From: an uncultured Oscillospiraceae bacterium
GTDB taxonomy: Bacteria > Bacillota > Clostridia > Oscillospirales > Oscillospiraceae
NCBI GenBank assembly: GCA_934546685.1
Contig: CAKTEB010000049.1
Coordinates: 1 to 18,031, forward strand
Reading direction: 5' to 3'
DNA length: 18,031 nt
The notes under the pieces: model-generated
Database searches by the model: none
Told to the model about the DNA's origin: nothing
Seen by the model: only the letters and a program-made list of their open reading frames with translations
Program-made: the position numbers and the translations under genes
Shown here: positions 1 through 6,411 of the stretch, one piece after another
Layout of the letters: every line of letters begins with the position of its first letter
How positions within the stretch are numbered: the first letter of the stretch is position 1

Positions 1-1020
1 GAACTGCGAGCAGGAGGCCGCGGCCATGGACAGGGTCAGCATGGGGATATACTGCCACGCGGAATAGTACGGCTCATCCGCCAGAATGCGGATCAGCAGC
101 GGCGACAGCGCAATGATCCCGCCTGCCCCCAGAAATACCGCCGAGGCAAAGGCGTCCCAGACCCTTCCGTAAAATTGGAGGTGAGCTCTCCGGTCTCCGC
201 AGCTCTCCGCAATGGCGGACAGCTGCCAGGCGTCCATAAACACCGAGGCCAGGATCGTGAGAATGGTGGGGATCTTATAGGCCACCGCATAAATGCCATT
301 GGCAGCGCTGCCCAAAAACCATTTCACCATATATCGATCCGACACGCCCATGATCCACCAGAAGATCGCCGCAGGGATCAGCGGGATGCAGTACCGCAGC
401 ATGCCTCTCTGTAAGCTGTTCTCCGGGGCAGCTCGGACGCATTCCCAGAGCCTTGCCCGCCAGACCAGTCATACCGTAGTAATCAGATCCGCCATAGTGG
501 TGGAGAGCACATAGCCCCATACGCCCCACCGAAACACCGCCAGGAACAGGATGTTCAGGCCGATAAACAGCGCCGTATTGAAAAGCCCTTGACCCGCAAA
601 CAGCGCCGTATCGCCTCTGGCCCGGACAAATTGGGCGCAGATCGAATGATAGCAGGAGGCCATTACAAAGGTTCCCAGCAGCAGTCCGTACTGCTGGACC
701 TCCGGGATCCTCCGCAGCAGCGCCAGCACCAGCAGCATGACCGTAGAGCCCAGGGTGACCACGCAGAGCCCCACGGAGAAGGCCTCCGGCTTTCCGCCCC
801 GGCGCTCTGCTCCGAAGCGGAATACCGCGTCAGCAATGTCCAGGGACACCAGCGGGATCAGGAGGTTTGCCGTCTGGGTGATGAGATCGGCAGTGCCATA
901 TTCCGCCGGAGTAAGGCAGCCGGTATAAAACCGCACCATCAGGAACACCAGCAGCTTGGAGCCGAAGGTGCCGATGCTCATAAGAAGCGTATTGGCCGCA
1001 AGGGTCTTATACTTATTCAC
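1..1020 (-). pseudogene. Polysaccharide flippase (Wzx/MATE-like), interrupted by in-frame TGA, truncated by window edge
   Basis: This gene encodes a multi-pass membrane protein of the polysaccharide biosynthesis/Wzx flippase family, which moves lipid-linked sugar units across the membrane. The chosen start is GTG at 1020, preceded by GGGAGGAG; it opens MNKYKTLAANTLLMSIGTFG, a typical flippase N-terminus with the first helix. Reading runs 183 codons to a TGA at 469-471. In the same frame, without any shift, it continues for 156 codons to base 1 with unmistakable flippase sequence (RYCIPLIPAAIFWWIMGVSD, then DRYMVKWFLG and AYKIPTILTI). The TGA is one C-to-T change from CGA (Arg), which would fit the local basic sequence. 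A restart at ATG 400-402 behind AGAGAGG is possible. The gene lies downstream of the response regulator but beyond a terminator. The family call is firm; whether the stop is a real mutation or a sequence error cannot be told from one sequence. Confidence 0.8.
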
Positions 1021-1045
1021 GCCGCACGCTCCTCCCTTCTCCCAG

Positions 1046-1093
1046 AAAAAACGGGTTCCTTCCAATGGACAATGCCATTGTAAAGGAACCCGT
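1046..1093 (-). terminator. Intrinsic terminator after the response regulator
   Basis: On the minus strand an 11-bp stem (arms 1083-1093 and 1051-1061) is extended by a 6-bp inner stem (75-80 with 63-68 in the 1000s) and followed directly by six T. It sits 33 bases after the regulator stop codon and ends 26 bases before the flippase start, so it separates the two-component genes from the flippase. Confidence 0.85.
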
Positions 1094-1119
1094 ATAACTC
1101 GCTATAAACCATTGTTAAA
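1091..1119 (-). promoter_or_regulatory. Candidate flippase promoter overlapping the terminator
   Basis: Minus strand -35 TTTAAC (1114-1119), 17-base spacer, -10 TATACG (1091-1096). The -10 overlaps the first arm of the terminator hairpin, so a transcript starting about 7 bases downstream would lack that arm and could not form the full hairpin. The match to consensus is moderate and this is an inference. Confidence 0.35.
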
Positions 1120-1125
1120 CAGAGA

Positions 1126-1821
1126 TTAAACTGCTTTGCTGAGCCGATAGCCCACACCCCAGACTGTTTGCAGCAGCCGTGGCCGGGAGGGCTCGTCCTC
1201 CAGCTTCTCCCGCAGACGGTTGATGTGCACCGCTACGGTCACATTCTCCCCCATGGACTCCAGTCCCCAGATCATTTCGTAGAGATCCTCCCGGCTAAAC
1301 ACCTGTCCCGGATGGCGCATGAGGAACAGCAGCAGCTCATACTCCTTGTTTTTCAGCGGAAGGGGCCGGCCGTTTTTGAAGATCAGCCGCTGCTCCGGGT
1401 CGGCGGTCAGAGGCCCCACTGTGATCTGCTCCGGTTTTGACCCAGGCTGAGGCTTTAGGCGCTGATACTGGGCCAGGTGGGCCTTGACCCGGGCCACCAG
1501 TACACTGGGGGAAAAGGGCTTTTCGATATAATCATCGGCCCCGAAGCCCAGGCCCCGGATCTTATCCACATCCTTGCCCAGGGCGGTCACCATCAGGATG
1601 GGGATGTCCTTCTTCTCCCGAACCGCCCGGCAGACCGTAAAGCCATCGGTGCCCGGAAGCATCAGATCCAGCAGAAGAAGGTCATAGTCCCCCTCCAGGG
1701 CCGTGCGCATGCCCTCCGTGCCGTCGGCGCAGATGGCAACGTCATAGCCGCTAAGCTCCAGATAATCCCGCTCAATGGCGGAGATATCCGGATCGTCTTC
1801 AATAATCAAGGTCTTTGGCAT
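1126..1821 (-). CDS. OmpR/PhoB-family response regulator
   Basis: This is a 231-residue two-component response regulator. The receiver domain (about 1-115) shows the acidic pocket E8/D9, phospho-acceptor D52 (in LLLLDLMLPG), T80 and K102 (YIEKPF). The C-terminal winged-helix DNA-binding domain (about 130-231) contains LKNKEYELLLFLMRHPGQVF and ends in WGVGYRLSKAV. The start is ATG 1819-1821, preceded by GGAGGAGAAG; longer upstream readings in this frame merely run back through the kinase gene. It overlaps the 3' end of the kinase gene by 23 bases, so the two are translated in a coupled way, with the kinase gene first. All key residues are present, so the regulator looks intact even though its partner kinase carries a nonsense codon. 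The target genes are unknown. Confidence 0.95.
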   Translation of the reverse strand: MPKTLIIEDDPDISAIERDYLELSGYDVAICADGTEGMRTALEGDYDLLLLDLMLPGTDGFTVCRAVREKKDIPILMVTALGKDVDKIRGLGFGADDYIEKPFSPSVLVARVKAHLAQYQRLKPQPGSKPEQITVGPLTADPEQRLIFKNGRPLPLKNKEYELLLFLMRHPGQVFSREDLYEMIWGLESMGENVTVAVHINRLREKLEDEPSRPRLLQTVWGVGYRLSKAV

Positions 1822-2797
1822 GGTTCTTCTCCTCCATCGGCAGTGTAAATACGATCGCAAGACCGCCGGACTGGGCCCTTTCCGCCCAAACAGTGCCGCC
1901 CATTTCCTCCACGGCCTTTTTGACCACCGCCAGCCCCAGGCCGCTGCCGGCGCCCGGGGCGCTGCGGGCGGCATCTCCCCGGTAAAAGGCGTCAAACAGC
2001 TTAGGAAGCTGCTCGGTCGGGCCCCCGGGGCCGTCATCTGAGAAGCGGAGCTCCGCCATGCCGTTCTGCGCCCTTGCGGAAATATCCACATGGACGGTTC
2101 CCCGTCCGCCGTACTTTCGGCTGTTGCTCAGCAGGTTCGCGGCAACGCGTCCTAAAAGCTCCCGATCCGCAGTCACTTTCATAGCATCCGGGATGTCTAG
2201 ATGAAGCTCCATCCCCTCGTCGTCCCATTCCTCCGTCAGGGCCTCCACGGCCTCCCGCAGGGGGATGGACTCCAGCCGCATTGGATAGGCGCTGGCATCC
2301 ATTTTTGCGAACTCAAACAGCCGGTTCACCATGGCCTCCATGTCCCCCTCCTTGGCATAGATGGTTTTCAGATATCTCAGCCGAGCCGCCTCATCCTTGG
2401 CCACACCGTCCAGCAGAGCCTCGGTGTAGGCCCGGATGGAGGTCATGGGGCTCTTGAGGTCGTGGGACATCCCGGCGATCAGCTCCTGCTTCTTCTGCTG
2501 CTGGAGCTGCTGCTGCTACAGAGACGCCTTCAGTCGGGCCGCCATCTCATCCACCGCGTCGCAGGCCGCCTTGAATTCATCCGGCTCTGTATAGGCGATG
2601 GGGGTATCCAGATCCCCGTCCCGGATCCGATCCACCCCCGCCGTCAGCGCGTCCAGTGGCTCTGAAATATGACGGAACAGGTTTCGGGTCAGATAGAAAT
2701 TCGTCCAGCCGATGGTCAGCAGCAGCACCGCCGCTGCCAGCACCGGAATCACGAACATGGCAATATTGGAATGAGCCAGGCGTTTTTTTAGCGTCAT
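1799..2797 (-). pseudogene. Sensor histidine kinase with in-frame TAG and no extracytoplasmic domain
   Basis: Read as one frame this is 332 codons: a single hydrophobic segment (about residues 12-35), a HAMP-like linker (about 38-93), TAG at codon 94 (2516-2518), then dimerisation/phosphoacceptor helix with H112 (GMSHDLKSPMTSIRAYTEAL) and an HATPase domain with N box NLLSNSRKYGG, G1 FSDDGPGG and G2 GSGLGLAVV. The stop lies in a CAG-rich tract coding Gln, so CAG-to-TAG is the simplest origin. The start ATG 2797 has GGGGGAGG upstream. Internal ATG 2468-2470 begins right at the H-box behind AGGAG (12 bases away) and might yield a soluble kinase core. Usual kinases of this type have two membrane helices around an extracellular domain; here the first helix passes directly into the HAMP linker. 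It is followed by, and overlaps, the response regulator. Confidence 0.82.
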
Positions 2798-2827
2798 TGG
2801 GCAGGCCTCCCCCTTTTGTATTCAGAC

Positions 2828-2841
2828 TACATTCTATCACA
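2828..2841 (-). promoter_or_regulatory. Weak candidate promoter (extended -10) for the kinase/regulator pair
   Basis: Minus strand TGTGATAGAAT, an extended -10 with TAGAAT at 2831-2836, lies 34 bases upstream of the kinase start. No good -35 is visible at 16-18 bases. The gap to the preceding gene is only 71 bases, so read-through from the phosphoesterase is the alternative. Confidence 0.3.
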
Positions 2842-2868
2842 GCGCCCCGCCTTTCTCATAAACAGAAC

Positions 2869-3618
2869 TTAAACTGGCGGCGCCTCGGGCAGGATCTCAC
2901 CGCTGCTCAGCTCCCGAAGCTCCCAAAACACCGGGTACAGCTCCCGCCAGAGGGGCCTTGCGGCGTCCTGATGGAAATGGCCGAAATACCAATGCGCATA
3001 GTCCGCTGTCCGGGCGATCTCGCTGAGATAGCTGTTGAGGGGAAGCTCCTCCACTGCCGCCTGCTTCACGTTCATCCTAGGGTTATATACCATCTGGAGG
3101 ATGGTCTCGTAGGGAGCCGTGTGGGTGACGATGTAATCCACACGGTTTCCATTCCGTGCAAGCATCTCCCGTCCGCGGGCGTACTCCGCCTCATTGGGCA
3201 GCTCCTGGGGCCACCAGGTTTCCCCGGGCACCCGGAGGGCCTTGTCCATGGAATAGCCGCCCCCAAAGGCAAACAGCGTCTTCCCCTCATAGCCGGGAGC
3301 CTCCAGATGATATACCTCCCCGCGCATCAGGTGCAGGAGGTTTTTGCGGAGCCGACGCGCCCTGCCGCCGCACCACTCTATCACCTCGTATGCTTGGAGC
3401 TTGTCGAAATTGCAGTGGTTCCCATCCACAAATAATACCGTATAGCACTGCTCCTCCAGCCAGTCGTAAAAGGCCTCTTCATCGAAATAGCGGCCATCCC
3501 AGCCCCCGACCCCAAAATCCCCCGCAATGAGGATGGTATCCCCGGGCCTCAGCGCCGGATGGATTTGCTGCATCCAGCGCTCCTGATCCCCATGGGTGTC
3601 GCCGGTAATATAGATCAT
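2869..3618 (-). CDS. Metallophosphoesterase (calcineurin-like)
   Basis: This 249-residue protein belongs to the calcineurin-like phosphoesterase superfamily, cytosolic dimetal enzymes that cleave phosphoesters. The metal ligands appear in the canonical order: D7 and H9 in GDTHGD, D34 in AGDFGVGG, N67 and H68 in VDGNHCNFD, H166 in VTHTAP, and H214/H216 in YFGHFHQD. The length suits a stand-alone single-domain enzyme and there is no signal peptide, so it should be cytoplasmic. ATG 3616-3618 is preferred over the upstream in-frame ATG because GGGGGAGAT lies just before it and a good promoter lies between the two. The substrate cannot be deduced; proteins of this type are annotated only as phosphoesterases or serine/threonine phosphatase-like. 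It looks intact, in contrast with its damaged neighbours on both sides. Confidence 0.92.
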   Translation of the reverse strand: MIYITGDTHGDQERWMQQIHPALRPGDTILIAGDFGVGGWDGRYFDEEAFYDWLEEQCYTVLFVDGNHCNFDKLQAYEVIEWCGGRARRLRKNLLHLMRGEVYHLEAPGYEGKTLFAFGGGYSMDKALRVPGETWWPQELPNEAEYARGREMLARNGNRVDYIVTHTAPYETILQMVYNPRMNVKQAAVEELPLNSYLSEIARTADYAHWYFGHFHQDAARPLWRELYPVFWELRELSSGEILPEAPPV

Positions 3619-3655
3619 GTGATCTCCCCCTTCTTTTGACGCAGTCTGCACCCTA

Positions 3656-3684
3656 ACTATATAATGTATTTTGCATGGCCGCAA
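3656..3684 (-). promoter_or_regulatory. Promoter of the metallophosphoesterase gene
   Basis: Minus strand -35 TTGCGG (3679-3684), 17-base spacer, -10 TATAGT (3656-3661), ending 37 bases before the start codon. This is a good sigma-A-type match in an AT-rich gap. Confidence 0.6.
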
Positions 3685-3800
3685 GCTATTTTGATCCTTC
3701 CCCAGAGAATTTTTCTCCGCGGCCCGGCACAGCTTTATCCCCCTCTGCTATCTCTGCAAACGCTTTAAGCCGCTAACTGCGCAGACCACAGTATACAGCA

Positions 3801-3828
3801 ATCCCCCCGGCGGATCCGCCAAGGGGAT
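3801..3828 (-). terminator. Hairpin downstream of the AraC/ABC chimera
   Basis: A 12-bp stem with two G-T pairs closes on a GATC loop (arms 3801-3812 and 3817-3828). It lies 12 bases after the chimera stop codon on the minus strand. No T run follows, so termination strength is doubtful. The rest of the gap 3685-3800 shows nothing recognisable. Confidence 0.5.
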
Positions 3829-3840
3829 GCTTGTACGTTC

Positions 3841-4929
3841 TTATGGCTTTGCGGCCTGTCCCCGCAGCTTCCAGTCTGCCGCCGCGGTTTGCAGCTCTAC
3901 CAGCCTGCGATACAGGCCGTGCTTTTCCATGAGTGCCTGGTGGGTTCCGCACTCGGCCACCACGCCGCCGTCCAGAACTACAATCTGATCGGCATTTTCC
4001 ACCGTCCGCATCCGGTGGGCGATGATGAGCACGGTCTTTCCCCGCACCAGCTGGGTGATGGCCGCCTGGATCTCCGTCTCGTTGTCCACATCCAGAGAGG
4101 CCGCGGCCTCATCCAGCAGGATCACCGGCGCGTCCTTCAGCAGCGCCCGGGCCAGGGCGCCCCGCTGACTCTCGCCGCCGGAGAGATAGGTGCCGCCGCT
4201 GCCCACCAGGGTATCCAGGCCATGGGGCAGCCGGCCGGTGGCATTCTGACCGAAATAGCCCAGGGGCAGCGTTACGATATGGTGCATGGCCGCCTTTCTC
4301 ATATTGCCGGCCGTGCGGAAGGCTGCCAGATGAGAGCAGCACAGGGCCAGGAAGTATAGAAGAATGCTCAGGACAGAAAAGCCCACCGCCCACCAGGCGT
4401 AGGCGGCACTGTGAGGGGTCAGAGCCTTGATCCGCCCCAGATCCACAGAGAGCAGCTCCAGCACGCTGCGCATTTCCTCGGTGATGGCCGAGAAATCAAC
4501 GGTCACGGTGATCCCATGGTAATGGGAGGTCGGAAATTCCGACTGGTGGGCGCTGTGTTGGAGGGAACAGAAGGAGAGGTCTCCGGCGGACATATAGCAG
4601 TATTGATGCGCGCCGAACAGGCACTCGCTGCGGCCCTCCTTGCAGTAGTTGATCTCCATCACATGGGGCGCTGGTGCCTGATTCCGGTTGCAGCAGGCCA
4701 TGTGCATGTCGTTGTAGACCAGCTCGATGCCCGGAAAGGCCCGGTAGCGGGTGATCTCCCCTGTGCCGCTCTCATTTTCCAGATGGAACCGGCTGCCGTC
4801 CTCCCCGGTGTTCTCCCGGGCGGAGGCTCCGTAAAGATCCATACTTGTGAATCCGCCGGCTGCCCCAATCAATGCATGATCCTCCCCGGCCCGCAGGATA
4901 GTCTGCGCAAGCGCGTAGGGGCTTTCCAT
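3841..4929 (-). CDS. Chimeric ORF: AraC-regulator sensor domain fused to ABC-exporter fragments (probable deletion remnant)
   Basis: The frame is 362 codons from ATG 4927-4929 (AGTAGGTG upstream; an alternative GTG/ATG lies at 4933-4938). Residues 1-167 resemble the N-terminal ligand-sensing half of Clostridial AraC regulators (PHVMEINYCKEGRSECLFG, then YMSAGDLSFCSL); the C-terminal HTH half is absent. Residues about 168-233 switch to the first part of an ABC exporter membrane domain (AYAWWAVGFSVLSILLYFLA, then LPLGYFGQNATGRL). Residues about 234-362 are the second half of an ABC ATPase: signature LSGGE 249-253, Walker B with LLDEA 269-275, D-loop SLD 278-280 and H305 of the H loop. Walker A, the Q loop and most of the membrane domain are missing, so it cannot hydrolyse ATP. 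I infer two in-frame deletions in an AraC-ABC operon, with joins near 4428 and 4230. It lies 40 bases downstream of the ketopantoate-reductase-like gene. Confidence 0.85.
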   Translation of the reverse strand: MESPYALAQTILRAGEDHALIGAAGGFTSMDLYGASARENTGEDGSRFHLENESGTGEITRYRAFPGIELVYNDMHMACCNRNQAPAPHVMEINYCKEGRSECLFGAHQYCYMSAGDLSFCSLQHSAHQSEFPTSHYHGITVTVDFSAITEEMRSVLELLSVDLGRIKALTPHSAAYAWWAVGFSVLSILLYFLALCCSHLAAFRTAGNMRKAAMHHIVTLPLGYFGQNATGRLPHGLDTLVGSGGTYLSGGESQRGALARALLKDAPVILLDEAAASLDVDNETEIQAAITQLVRGKTVLIIAHRMRTVENADQIVVLDGGVVAECGTHQALMEKHGLYRRLVELQTAAADWKLRGQAAKP

Positions 4930-4969
4930 GGTCATCACCTACTGTTCCATCGAATCTATCCAAATTGGC

Positions 4970-5896
4970 TCAGGCCATATACCTGCCCGCCTCCTGCTCC
5001 AGCTCCCGCCACACCGGGTATTCCGCGCCGCTTTCATCGTAGAAGCGCTCCAGATCCCGGGCCAGGGCGGTCATCTCATCCACCGCGCTCATGGCGTGGT
5101 CAGAGGCGCAGATCTTCCCCAGAGCGGTAGCGCACAGGAGCTTGAAAAAGCGAAGGCAGGTCTTTCGGTATGCCTCTCCCTCAAACTCTGAGTCCTCCTT
5201 AGGCAGGATCTCATGCCCGGCATTTCGGATTGCCCGGTAGCCCTCGATGTTGGCGTCTATGATCCGGCTCAGATAGGCAGTGTTGCCCTTGAGCTTTTTG
5301 AGGTCTCCGTCGGTCTTGTAGCAGGCGAAGGCCGCCGGCAGCACAAAGGCCGCGTGGCAGAGCAGAAAGTCCCCCATGTTGGGCTCATAGGTCACCTTAT
5401 ATTTCGTGCCCTCGAAGATCTGCCCGATGAGCTGCTCATTGGAGGGCGCCCCCGCAATCTGGCCAATGGTGATCTTCCTGAGGTCCACGGAGGCCACATG
5501 ATCCTTTTCCCGATGTCCCGCAGAGGAGGCAAAGGCAAACAGCACGTTTTTCTCCGGCAGCGCCTCAGAAATCGCCTGGGTCCGGACATTGTTGCCCACA
5601 AAGACGATATGCCTCGCCCGGCTGGCCCCCAGGGCATCCAGGATCGCGTCCAGCTGGGTATAGCGCATCACCACAAAGATCACATCATATGGATTCTCGG
5701 GCTTCAGCTCCGTTACCACTGGGATCCGGCTCACGGACATCCGAGGCGAGAATTTATCCTTGATCCTCAGTCCGTTTTTCTGGATCTCCGAGGCCCAATT
5801 TCCCCGGGCCAGCAGCGTCACGTCCTTCCCGGCCCGAAACAGGTTTTGCGCCAGATTGCAGCCAAGTACGCCCGCGCCGAATACTAAAACTTTCAT
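4970..5896 (-). CDS. Ketopantoate reductase-like NAD(P)-dependent oxidoreductase (ApbA/PanE family)
   Basis: This 308-residue protein has the ApbA/PanE fold. An N-terminal Rossmann domain starts MKVLVFGAGVLGCNLAQNLF, with the GxGxxG dinucleotide loop at 7-12 and an R31 that suggests NADPH preference. A C-terminal helical domain starts near 170. N102 in VGNN matches the conserved Asn of PanE. The Lys that serves as catalytic acid in characterised PanE (in a WxKL-type segment) has no obvious counterpart: the region reads GDFLLCHAAFVLPAA. It is therefore probably a paralogue acting on another 2-keto acid or hydroxy acid rather than the pantothenate enzyme, and no symbol is given. Start ATG 5894-5896 has GGAGG and GGGAG upstream. 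It forms an operon with the small Cys-rich gene whose stop is 3 bases before it. Confidence 0.85.
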   Translation of the reverse strand: MKVLVFGAGVLGCNLAQNLFRAGKDVTLLARGNWASEIQKNGLRIKDKFSPRMSVSRIPVVTELKPENPYDVIFVVMRYTQLDAILDALGASRARHIVFVGNNVRTQAISEALPEKNVLFAFASSAGHREKDHVASVDLRKITIGQIAGAPSNEQLIGQIFEGTKYKVTYEPNMGDFLLCHAAFVLPAAFACYKTDGDLKKLKGNTAYLSRIIDANIEGYRAIRNAGHEILPKEDSEFEGEAYRKTCLRFFKLLCATALGKICASDHAMSAVDEMTALARDLERFYDESGAEYPVWRELEQEAGRYMA

Positions 5897-5899
5897 GGT

Positions 5900-6034
5900 C
5901 TAGTCTCCCTTTCCTCCATATGGATCATTTATTTTTCGATCCCCCGCCGCGCCGCGGTATTTGGGGTGTTTCTTGCAACACGCGTCCTGATCTCCGCAGA
6001 TGGCGCAGCCGATCTTCACTTGCCAGGCTTTCAC
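5900..6034 (-). CDS. Small Cys-rich hypothetical protein (44 aa)
   Basis: A GTG start at 6032-6034 lies 7 bases after a perfect GGAGG. The reading frame MKAWQVKIGCAICGDQDACC continues basic and Gly-rich to a TAG that ends 3 bases before the next start codon. Cysteines at 10, 13, 19 and 20 followed by KKH suggest a small metal site or redox knuckle (CxxC-x5-CC). No transmembrane segment or signal peptide is present. A longer reading of the frame upstream to 6286 runs through the promoter and intergenic sequence and is not believed. The ribosome site, promoter and tight spacing to the oxidoreductase gene support it as a translated gene or leader peptide. I do not recognise the family. Confidence 0.5.
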   Translation of the reverse strand: MKAWQVKIGCAICGDQDACCKKHPKYRGAAGDRKINDPYGGKGD

Positions 6035-6107
6035 GCTTCCGCCTCCCACCGGCAGCCGCTTCCGCGGGGCTGCGATGCGATCTCGATAGTTAGTGCTTTC
6101 TAATTGT

Positions 6108-6136
6108 GCTATAGCAAAGGACTGCGTAAAAGTCAA
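6108..6136 (-). promoter_or_regulatory. Promoter of the small Cys-rich gene/oxidoreductase operon
   Basis: Minus strand -35 TTGACT (6131-6136), 17-base spacer, extended -10 TGCTATAGC with TATAGC at 6108-6113. The leader to the small gene is about 67 bases. Confidence 0.65.
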
Positions 6137-6191
6137 ACCATCCGGCGGCGGGCCGTGTATTTCACGGAAAGATCGGAGGAGATATAGAAGG

Positions 6192-6236
6192 AGACCGCAT
6201 CCCTTCATAGAATCGTAGTGAAAAGGGATGCGGTCT
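6192..6236. other. Perfect 14-bp inverted repeat of unknown role
   Basis: Arms 6192-6205 and 6223-6236 are exactly complementary around a 17-base loop. Neither strand has a T run after it, so it is not a standard terminator. It lies between the tRNA-region terminator and the promoter at 6108-6136. Confidence 0.6.
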
Positions 6237-6250
6237 GAAAATTCATTAAA

Positions 6251-6293
6251 AATAAGCAAAAGCCCTTGAAAACCAAGTGTTTTCAAGGGCTTT
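6251..6293 (-). terminator. Intrinsic terminator after the partial tRNA copy
   Basis: A 15-bp perfect stem (6259-6273 with 6279-6293) on the minus strand is followed by TTTTGCTTATTTTT. Its base overlaps the CCAAA that ends the partial tRNA copy. Confidence 0.85.
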
Positions 6294-6320
6294 GGAGCTG
6301 CTAGCCAGATTCGAACTGGC
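6291..6320 (-). repeat. Partial tRNA-Thr copy: T arm, 3' acceptor strand and CCA only
   Basis: These 30 bases are identical to 6446-6475, the 3' end of the intact tRNA-Thr gene 155 bases away in the same orientation. The T arm GCCAG-TTCGAAT-CTGGC, acceptor strand TAGCAGC, discriminator T and CCA are kept. No 5' acceptor strand, D arm or anticodon arm precedes it; instead there is a 10-bp GC hairpin (6328-6353). It cannot fold as a tRNA. It could be a tRNA-gene remnant or the att-like trace of an integrated element; no integrase gene is in the window. Confidence 0.85.
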
Positions 6321-6327
6321 CACCGTG

Positions 6328-6353
6328 TCCCAGCGGGCCGCGCCCCGCTGGGA
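6328..6353. other. GC-rich hairpin replacing the 5' part of the partial tRNA
   Basis: A 10-bp stem (6328-6337 with 6344-6353) with a 6-base GC loop directly abuts the partial T arm. The surrounding 6321-6411 stretch contains no recognisable gene. Confidence 0.6.
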
Positions 6354-6411
6354 GCCCTCCGACCTCCCGATTGAAAAAGCGGATGAGGCCGCCAGTTTTA
6401 CGGAGATAAGC

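Noticed and set aside
469..471. Selenocysteine codon in the flippase
   Set aside because: Flippases are not known selenoproteins, the position is in a basic cytoplasmic-type stretch, and I saw no convincing downstream hairpin.
1..2797. Stop-codon recoding (TAG or TGA read as an amino acid)
   Set aside because: TAG and TGA are used as normal terminators in this same window: TGA ends the oxidoreductase, pyrE and the GH3-like gene, and TAG ends the MATE gene and the 44-codon gene. Simple nonsense changes explain the two internal stops better.
3841..4929. Functional ABC ATPase
   Set aside because: Walker A and the Q loop are absent, so ATP binding as in normal ABC proteins is impossible.
6035..6286. 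Upstream extension of the Cys-rich small gene
   Set aside because: The extension crosses the operon promoter and the 14-bp inverted repeat; the GGAGG before GTG 6034 marks the start.
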